A program made the translations under genes and the position numbers. A DNA stretch of 10,591 nt from an uncultured Lachnospiraceae bacterium (GTDB lineage: Bacteria; Bacillota; Clostridia; Lachnospirales; Lachnospiraceae). Location of the stretch: NCBI GenBank assembly GCA_947177515.1, contig CAMWUU010000098.1, positions 1-10,591 on the forward strand, given 5' to 3'. Under the pieces are notes generated by a model. It saw nothing but the letters and a program-made list of their open reading frames with translations, did no database searches and was not told the origin of the DNA. Shown piece after piece: positions 5,837 to 10,591 of the stretch; within the stretch, counting starts at the first letter, position 1, and every line of letters begins with the position of its first letter.

Positions 5837-7591
5837 ATGTATCATTTGGAAATTGGTGGAGAAAAGAAGGAATATCCGAAGGGGACGACTTATGCGGAAA
5901 TAGCGTGGGAATACCAGGGGAAGTATGAGCATCCGATTATGCTGGCATCGCTTAACGGCAAATTGAGGGAGCTTTTTAAACCGGTGGAACACGATGGGAA
6001 GCTTGAATTTATTACTTCAGCGGATACGGCAGGACACAGCACCTTGGTGCGCGGTATGATTTTTGTGATGATGCGCGCGATGTATAAAGTAAGCGGCAGG
6101 ATTTTTAATGAGGGAAGGATAACAGAAAACATGGGCGGGAAACCGGATACCATGGTGCATGGCAAGGCTGAGCACGAGAGCCAGGGCGGGCATATGATTG
6201 AGCGGGTGCGCATGGAGTATTCGATTGGCGCGGGACTCTACGGTGAGATAGACTGGAGGACGGACAAACACCCGGATATTGTTTCATTTCTTGCCCAGGT
6301 AAAGGAAGAGATGAAACACCTGATAGCCTCCGACCTTCCATTTTATAAAAAAACAGTTGGTACGGAACAGGCAGCACATCTGTTTCATGAGGTTGGCATG
6401 TACGAGAAGGAAAAGCTTTTTGGCTACCGCCTTGTTTCAAACACGAATATCTATGAGTTAGATGGGTTTTATGATTATTATTACGGCTATATGCCGAAAA
6501 GTACCGGCGTGTTACCTGTATTTGACTTAACAGCTTATGAGGATGGTTTCTTACTGCTTATGCCGGAGAAAAAAACGCCGGATCTGCTTACGGAATTTAC
6601 ACCGCGCAAAAAGCTTTATAATGTCCTGAAACAGTCAAACCGCTGGGCGCAGAGTCTGGGGCTTGGCAATGTGGGGGATTTGAACCGGGCGATCAGCCAG
6701 GGGAGCGTTGCGGAGATGATCCTTGTACAGGAAGCGTACCAGGAGAAGGAGATTGCAAAGATTGCGGAACAGATTTATGCGCGCGGCAATGTTAAGTTTG
6801 TTATGATTGCTGGGCCTACCTCCTCGGGCAAAACAACATTTTCACACCGCCTTTCCATCCAGTTGCGCACGCTTGGTTTAAGGCCGCAGCCAATAGCGGT
6901 TGACGATTATTTTGTAAATCGGGAAGATACCCCTCTTGATGAGAATGGAAACTATAATTTTGAGGTTTTGGAAGCGATTGATGTGGAGCAATTTAACCAT
7001 GATATGGTAGCGCTTTTGCGGGGGGAACGAGTGGAACTGCCAAGCTTTAATTTCAAAACCGGGAAAAGGGAATACAAGGGGATATATAAAGAACTTGGGG
7101 CGGAGGATATCCTGGTTATTGAGGGGATCCATGGTCTGAATGATGCACTTTCTTATGCCCTGCCGCGCGAAAGTAAGTTTAAGATTTATATCAGTGCACT
7201 TACACAGTTGAATGTTGATGAACACAACCGCATTTCCACAACGGATGGCAGGTTGATAAGACGCATGGTGCGCGATGCGAGAACCCGGGGGACAGCGGCG
7301 AAGGATACCATTGCAATGTGGCCAAGTGTGCGCCGGGGGGAGGAAGAAAATATCTTCCCATTCCAGGAGGATGCGGATGTAATGTTTAATTCTGCCCTGA
7401 TCTATGAACTTTCGGTACTCAAACAGTTTGCAGAGCCGCTTTTGTTTGGTATTGGAAGGGAATGTGCAGAATATGCAGAAGCAAAGCGTCTGCTGAAGTT
7501 TTTGAATTATTTTCTTGGTGTGAGCAGTGAAGGAGTGCCAAATAACTCGATTTTGCGCGAATTTGTCGGAGGGAGCTGTTTTAAGGTCTGA
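5837..7591 (+). CDS. TGS-domain / uridine kinase-like P-loop fusion protein (putative nucleoside kinase)
   Basis: The 584-residue protein has two halves. The N-terminal half begins with a TGS (ubiquitin-like) domain (about 1-62), followed by a region to about 250 resembling the second additional (editing) domain of threonyl-tRNA synthetase. The C-terminal half (about 318-530) is a kinase of the uridine kinase/phosphoribulokinase family. It has Walker A GPTSSGKTT (326-334), the substrate-region DDYF (356-359), a Walker B-like strand ILVIEGIHGLN (425-435), and the basic lid HNRISTTDGRLIRR (463-476). Proteins of this architecture are usually annotated as nucleoside or uridine kinase in Clostridia and Thermotogales. 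The substrate of this one cannot be read from sequence. There are no synthetase class II motifs, so it is not an aminoacyl-tRNA synthetase. AGGAGG at 5825-5830 fixes the ATG six bases later. Neighbouring trmK makes a tRNA-related role of the N-terminal half conceivable, but that is inference. Confidence 0.88.
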   Translation: MYHLEIGGEKKEYPKGTTYAEIAWEYQGKYEHPIMLASLNGKLRELFKPVEHDGKLEFITSADTAGHSTLVRGMIFVMMRAMYKVSGRIFNEGRITENMGGKPDTMVHGKAEHESQGGHMIERVRMEYSIGAGLYGEIDWRTDKHPDIVSFLAQVKEEMKHLIASDLPFYKKTVGTEQAAHLFHEVGMYEKEKLFGYRLVSNTNIYELDGFYDYYYGYMPKSTGVLPVFDLTAYEDGFLLLMPEKKTPDLLTEFTPRKKLYNVLKQSNRWAQSLGLGNVGDLNRAISQGSVAEMILVQEAYQEKEIAKIAEQIYARGNVKFVMIAGPTSSGKTTFSHRLSIQLRTLGLRPQPIAVDDYFVNREDTPLDENGNYNFEVLEAIDVEQFNHDMVALLRGERVELPSFNFKTGKREYKGIYKELGAEDILVIEGIHGLNDALSYALPRESKFKIYISALTQLNVDEHNRISTTDGRLIRRMVRDARTRGTAAKDTIAMWPSVRRGEEENIFPFQEDADVMFNSALIYELSVLKQFAEPLLFGIGRECAEYAEAKRLLKFLNYFLGVSSEGVPNNSILREFVGGSCFKV

Positions 7592-7758
7592 TTGGGAAAT
7601 AATGTCGATGCTAACTGATAATAGTTTCCATATTTTGTATAAAAAGCATTAATTAGCATATAGATAAATAAAAAAACAGCAAACTTGCGCGGTGGTTTAT
7701 TTCGGTTCTGGAATTTATCCAGTAAGATTAATTTATAAAATTATGCTGGAGGAAAACT
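7592..7758 (+). promoter_or_regulatory. AT-rich leader of the Xre gene with palindromic site
   Basis: This 167-bp gap holds a perfect palindrome, CTGGA-ATTTA-TCCAG (7708-7722), 37 bp before the regulator start, a natural place for an operator. Further upstream, 7-bp arms ATGCTAA (7608-7614) and TTAGCAT (7653-7659) face each other across 38 bp of AT-rich DNA. Weak promoter hexamers exist (TTGTAT 7635-7640 with TATAGA 7659-7664 at 18 bp; TATAAA 7734-7739), none convincing. No clear terminator for the upstream kinase gene is seen. Confidence 0.35.
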
Positions 7759-8124
7759 ATGGAAATAAACTACTTGGCGATTGGGGAAAGAATAAAAAAG
7801 TACCGGCGTGAGCGGAAAATACCGCAGCAGAAACTAGCGAAGCTGGTGGGGATCTCAGTGCCACATATGTGTAATATTGAGAATGGAAGGACAAAGTTTG
7901 GACTGCCAATCCTCGTCGCCCTAGCGGATGCGCTGGAAGTAAGACCGGACTTACTTTTGTATGAACAGATCGATCAGCAGGGAAAGATGCGTACCATGAT
8001 CCTAGAGGAGATTGAGGCGCAGATGATGGGATGCAGTGAAGTCCAGATCCAGATGCTCGGGGAATCATTCCGCAATGAGAAAAAGCTTTTGCTCCAGTAT
8101 GAGGAGGAGCTGCGAAAAAAGTAA
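7759..8124 (+). CDS. Xre-family helix-turn-helix DNA-binding protein
   Basis: This 121-residue protein is a probable transcriptional regulator. Residues 8-66 form a Cro/C1-type HTH domain. IGERIKKYRRERKIPQQKLAKLVGI gives helices 1-2, and SVPHMCNIENGRTKFGLPILVALADALEV gives the recognition helix and helices 4-5. The remainder (about 72-121) is a charged, probably helical tail containing EEIEAQMMGC and ending LLQYEEELRKK; it could serve in dimerisation. There is no second recognisable domain, signal peptide or membrane span. TGGAGGA (7748-7753) lies five bases before the ATG. It stands alone between the kinase gene and rnpB, and no partner toxin or protease gene adjoins it. A palindrome in its leader suggests autoregulation. 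Its target genes are unknown. Confidence 0.85.
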   Translation: MEINYLAIGERIKKYRRERKIPQQKLAKLVGISVPHMCNIENGRTKFGLPILVALADALEVRPDLLLYEQIDQQGKMRTMILEEIEAQMMGCSEVQIQMLGESFRNEKKLLLQYEEELRKK

Positions 8125-8209
8125 TACACTTTTTGATTACAGAAAATGGAGGGAGATCCTAGCAGGTACTTCCTCTATTTTTGTAGGAAGAAATAAAGAA
8201 AAATGTAAA

Positions 8210-8238
8210 TTGACAAGCCTATTTGCATATGTTACAAT
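8210..8238 (+). promoter_or_regulatory. Consensus sigma-A promoter of rnpB
   Basis: TTGACA (8210-8215), a 17-bp spacer, then TACAAT (8233-8238) preceded by TGT, giving both a perfect -35 and an extended -10. Transcription would begin about 8245, within a few bases of the predicted 5' end of RNase P RNA at 8247. This is the strongest promoter in the window, as expected for an abundant stable RNA. Confidence 0.9.
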
Positions 8239-8246
8239 AAACAACC

Positions 8247-8659
8247 GTGAGTAGTACGGATGGCCGCGCCGTTTGGGCGGGAAGGTATTGTCTTTCCCCT
8301 TTTGCGGTGAGGAAAGTCCGGGCTTCATAGGGCAGGGTGCCGGATAACGTCCGGTGGGGGTGACCCCAAGGCCAGTGCAACAGAAAAGAAACCGCCTGCG
8401 CAGTCCGCTTTGGCGGGCAGCGTATGGTAAGGGTGGAATGGCGGTGTAAAAGACCACCGCTTCCCTGGTAACAGGGAAGGCTGTGTAAACCCCACCTGAA
8501 GCAAGACCAAAACATGCCTTTGGGCAGGGAAGGCGATACGGCGGCCCGTCGTGCCTTCCGGTAGGTCGCGTTCCGCCGCAGGGCGGAGGAGCTGCATGGT
8601 GACATGCAGTCAAGAAAGATGGTCATCAGATACAGAACCCGGCTTACAGTACTGCTCAC
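8247..8659 (+). ncRNA. rnpB: RNase P RNA component (bacterial, probably A-type)
   Basis: This is the catalytic RNA that removes 5' leaders from pre-tRNAs. The ends pair as helix P1: GTGAGTAGTAC (8247-8257) with GTACTGCTCAC (8649-8659), 11 bp with one G-U. Conserved core segments are GAGGAAAGTCCGGGCT (8309-8324), AAGGCCAGTGCAACAGAAA, the TGTGTAAACCCCACC...GAAGCAAGACCAAA block, and the 3' core strand ACAGAACCCGGCTTAC (about 8632-8647). Hairpins with GTGA loops are visible, including CTGCATG-GTGA-CATGCAG (8592-8609, fits P18), plus CTTCCCTG-GTAA-CAGGGAAG (fits P12). A GGT at 8560-8562 is a candidate for the L15 pairing with the tRNA CCA end. About 413 nt is a normal length. Assignment to type A rather than B rests on helix pattern by eye and is less sure than the family call. 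Confidence 0.97.
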
Positions 8660-8675
8660 ATCCGATGGGAATCAG

Positions 8676-8735
8676 GGGGACTCCTGCCACAAGGCCAAGG
8701 AAGATCGATGCCTTGTGTGTATGGAGTCTCCTTTT
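8676..8735 (+). terminator. Intrinsic terminator of rnpB
   Basis: A long stem forms from GGGGACTCC (8676-8684) with GGAGTCTCC (8723-8731), continuing past a small internal loop with CACAAGGC (8688-8695) and GCCTTGTG (8710-8717) around a 14-nt loop. TTTT follows at 8732-8735. It starts 16 bases after the end of RNase P RNA and separates that unit from the two-component operon. Confidence 0.85.
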
Positions 8736-8775
8736 GTCTGCACGAAAACTTTCCGTGTTTTGTAAGAAAATATTA

Positions 8776-8805
8776 AAGACTTTCCCGTAAAACCTATGTT
8801 ATACT
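8776..8805 (+). promoter_or_regulatory. Extended -10 promoter of the two-component operon
   Basis: TATACT (8800-8805) is preceded by TGT (8797-8799), an extended -10. The best -35 at 18 bp is AAGACT (8776-8781), only three matches to consensus, so the promoter probably relies on its extended -10 or an activator. Expected start is near 8812, leaving about 75 nt of leader before the response regulator. Confidence 0.55.
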
Positions 8806-8842
8806 GGCTGCAAATGGAATACGTAAAGGGGTGGTGCAGCTT

Positions 8843-8887
8843 ATGGGGGCAAGGAAAGGAAAGTGGCATGTTTGGGAAGGAGTTTGA
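8843..8887 (+). CDS. Possible 14-residue leader ORF before the response regulator
   Basis: ATG at 8843 opens a short frame reading MGARKGKWHVWEGV and ending in TGA at 8885-8887. GGGGTGG (8828-8834) lies eight bases upstream as a fair ribosome binding site. The stop abuts the GTG start candidate of the response regulator at 8888, in the same frame. This could couple translation of the two, or may be chance. No homology is recognised. Confidence 0.2.
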   Translation: MGARKGKWHVWEGV

Positions 8888-9598
8888 GTGAGGTTGGGCA
8901 TGGAACAGGTAAATATCTTGGTGGTGGATGATGACAGGGAGATTGCGGAGCTGGTGGAAATTCATCTGGTAGGGGATGGTTTCCATGTTTTTAAAGCATA
9001 TGATGGCCGTGAGGCAATGCGGGTTCTGGAGAAAGAAAAGATTATGCTTGCAATCCTTGATATTATGATGCCCGGCATCAGTGGGATTGAACTGTGCCAG
9101 CGCATCCGGGAAAAGAGTAATATCCCAATCATTATGCTTAGTGCGAAATCAACGGATCTTGACAAAATCATGGGGCTTGGCAACGGGGCGGACGATTATG
9201 TGAGTAAACCGTTTAACCCGCTGGAGTTGACTGCGCGTGTGAAATCGCAGCTTCGACGCTATACAAGCCTGAATCCCGGGGCAAAGCAGCATACGGAGTC
9301 GGAGGTTACAGTCCGCGACCTTACAATCAACAGGGAAACAAGGTGTGTAACTTCCTATGGAAGGGATGTGAAACTGACACCGATCGAATTTGATATCCTC
9401 TATCTTCTGGCATCAAACCCGGGCAAAGTTTTTTCGACTGACGAGATTTTTGAACGTGTCTGGAACGAGAAAATGTATGAAGCCAACAATACGGTCATGG
9501 TGCATATCCGCAGGCTCCGTGAAAAGATAGAGATGGATCCGAAAAATGCGGAGATTATAAAGACGGTCTGGGGGGTAGGGTACCGCATTGAACGCTAA
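8888..9598 (+). CDS. OmpR-family response regulator, VanR-like
   Basis: This is the cytoplasmic DNA-binding output protein of a two-component system. The receiver domain (about 6-122) has acidic pocket D14-D16 in LVVDDD, phosphoacceptor D58 in AILDIMMPG, S85 in IIMLSAK, and K107 in YVSKPF. The C-terminal winged helix (about 139-235) shows KLTPIEFDILYLL, the recognition-helix region NTVMVHIRRLREKI, and VWGVGYRIER. At 236 residues it has normal length. By eye it resembles the VanR group of OmpR regulators, which alone does not show a role in glycopeptide resistance; no van genes are present here. The start is GTG 8888 (AAGGAG five bases upstream) or ATG 8900 (TGAGG six bases upstream); both fit, changing only four residues. 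The downstream kinase gene overlaps the end by 11 bases. Confidence 0.95.
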   Translation: MRLGMEQVNILVVDDDREIAELVEIHLVGDGFHVFKAYDGREAMRVLEKEKIMLAILDIMMPGISGIELCQRIREKSNIPIIMLSAKSTDLDKIMGLGNGADDYVSKPFNPLELTARVKSQLRRYTSLNPGAKQHTESEVTVRDLTINRETRCVTSYGRDVKLTPIEFDILYLLASNPGKVFSTDEIFERVWNEKMYEANNTVMVHIRRLREKIEMDPKNAEIIKTVWGVGYRIER

Positions 9599-10591
9599 AG
9601 GACGTGGCAGAGGACATTTTGGTTTCCAATTACAGATGATTGCCTATACGTTAGCCAGTATGCTGCTTACCGCGCTTACGCTTTTTGTGTTGGGCTTTGC
9701 GGTATACGGTATGCTGATGCTGGTACAGGGCGACCAGACTAATATAGAACTTGGGGGGGAGAAAGGATATTACCAGGGACATATCAATCTTTCGGAACCT
9801 ATTGGGGAAACGTCGGGGACAGTTTTGGCAGACAGTGGGAATTCACTCCGTCAGGAAAAAATAGGCGGGCACGGGTTAAAGAAGGGCACTGTATTTGCAC
9901 TTTCTGGTCTTGCCATCCTGCTTGCGCTGTTTTTCTTTATCCTTTATTTTTTGCTCTTTACGCGCAAGTTTACTGCATATCTTGAGGAGATTACGGTGGG
10001 CATACGAAGGTTTGCTGCGGGGGAATCCGGCGCGCGGATCACAGTCCGCCAGTCCAATGAACTTACGCAGATTGCGGAAAGTTTTAACGCAATGGCGGAG
10101 GAGCTTGAGGAGATTGAAACGGAGGAGAAGAAAAACGAGGGGGCAAAAAATGACTTGATTACAAGCATTGCCCATGACCTGCGTACCCCGTTGACTTCCG
10201 TGGTCGGATATCTGGAACTGGTAACGGAGAAAGATGTGGACGAGGATACAAGGAGGCATTATATTTCAGTAGCTTACCGCAAGGCAAAGCGGCTGCAATG
10301 CCTGACCGAAGATCTATTTAATTATATTAAGTACGGTTCCTCAGAGCTGACATTGACCCTTGCCCCGATTGATGCGATAAAGATGATGGAACAGTTAACA
10401 GAGGAGGCCTATCCGGCAATTTCGGAGAGCCGGCTTGAACTGGTGTTAGAAAAGGAACTTGACCGGGCGGTTGTGGAAGCGGATGGTACGCTTCTTGCCC
10501 GTGCGTTTTCTAACCTGCTTGGCAATGCAATCAAATATGGTCGGGACGGGAAGCGCCTTCTTTTGCGGATGGGACAGGAAGCGCCGCAGAC
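9588..10591 (+). CDS. Sensor histidine kinase, VanS-like (3' end outside window)
   Basis: This is the membrane sensor partner of the preceding regulator; 334 codons are visible and the frame is still open at the window end. TM1 is about 19-46 (the MLLTALTLFVLGFAVYGML region). A short outer segment of roughly 55 residues follows, then TM2 at about 101-124 (LAILLALFFFILYFLLF). HAMP occupies about 125-177. The HisKA domain has phosphoacceptor H196 in SIAHDLRTPLTS. The ATPase domain N-box is FSNLLGNAIKYG with N313; the G boxes lie beyond the window. A stop at 9576-9578 limits the start. TTG 9588 (TAGGG seven bases upstream, overlapping the regulator stop by 11 bases) keeps a basic cytoplasmic lead-in, while ATG 9636 would begin right at TM1. 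I prefer 9588. The short outer loop suggests sensing at or within the membrane. Confidence 0.94.
   Translation, partial: MNAKGRGRGHFGFQLQMIAYTLASMLLTALTLFVLGFAVYGMLMLVQGDQTNIELGGEKGYYQGHINLSEPIGETSGTVLADSGNSLRQEKIGGHGLKKGTVFALSGLAILLALFFFILYFLLFTRKFTAYLEEITVGIRRFAAGESGARITVRQSNELTQIAESFNAMAEELEEIETEEKKNEGAKNDLITSIAHDLRTPLTSVVGYLELVTEKDVDEDTRRHYISVAYRKAKRLQCLTEDLFNYIKYGSSELTLTLAPIDAIKMMEQLTEEAYPAISESRLELVLEKELDRAVVEADGTLLARAFSNLLGNAIKYGRDGKRLLLRMGQEAPQ

Noticed and set aside
8169..8190. CTTCCT/AGGAAG hairpin as a terminator of the Xre gene
   Set aside because: The stem is only six pairs with a 10-nt loop, and no T run follows, so it is too weak to call.
8137..8659. Long reverse-strand open frames (8137-8613 and 8219-8659) and a + strand frame at 8551-8790
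   Set aside because: They lie over the RNase P RNA gene, whose structure and conserved motifs explain the sequence. The frames have no ribosome sites or recognisable protein features.
9876..10259. Open frames inside the histidine kinase region (reverse 9876-10259 and 9944-10168; forward 9895-10158)
   Set aside because: They are shadows of the kinase reading frame, which carries TM, HAMP, HisKA and N-box motifs.
8888..10591. Vancomycin resistance locus
   Set aside because: Only a VanR/VanS-like regulatory pair is visible. No vanH, vanA/B, vanX or vanT-type genes are in the window.

Overview
The window looks like a chromosomal stretch from an anaerobic, low-to-moderate GC Firmicute, most likely a Clostridia member of the Lachnospiraceae type. 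The reasons are the gene order dgt-dnaG-rpoD-trmK, strong AGGAGG-type ribosome binding sites, consensus sigma-A promoters and a standard A-type-looking RNase P RNA. This placement is inference; no 16S or marker comparison could be run. Every supported gene is on the + strand. There is no sign of a mobile element, prophage, CRISPR array, tRNA or rRNA.

Layout. (1) 1-624: the C-terminal membrane part of the ferrous iron transporter FeoB, cut by the window edge and apparently frameshifted near base 55. (2) 625-820: a gene-free gap with a hairpin and paired A/T tracts. (3) 821-7591: a housekeeping cluster. It holds dgt (dNTP triphosphohydrolase), dnaG (primase), rpoD/sigA (primary sigma factor), four 50-bp tandem repeats that re-copy the 3' end of rpoD, trmK (tRNA m1A22 methyltransferase) and a TGS-domain/uridine-kinase-like fusion protein. 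(4) 7759-8124: a small Xre-type DNA-binding protein behind an AT-rich leader containing a perfect 15-nt palindrome. (5) 8210-8735: a complete rnpB unit, with a consensus promoter, RNase P RNA with its P1 helix closing, and an intrinsic terminator. (6) 8776-10591: a new transcription unit with an extended -10 promoter, an OmpR/VanR-like response regulator and an overlapping sensor histidine kinase that runs off the window.

How the genes fit together. The dgt-dnaG-rpoD-trmK block is a Clostridia version of the macromolecular synthesis operon, joining dNTP pool control, replication priming, transcription initiation and tRNA modification. A promoter candidate lies across the dgt stop codon, so dnaG-rpoD could be transcribed separately from dgt. 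The two-component pair at the end is a self-contained sensing unit of unknown signal.

Most of the window is ordinary core genome. The most unusual structure is the 50-bp tandem array at 4821-5020. Each copy carries the last ten sense codons and stop of the sigma factor, and five of the six base differences inside those codons are silent. Secondary points are the probable feoB frameshift, the TGS-kinase architecture, and two short upstream ORFs that touch the starts of dgt and the response regulator. I found no clear candidate for a wholly undescribed system.
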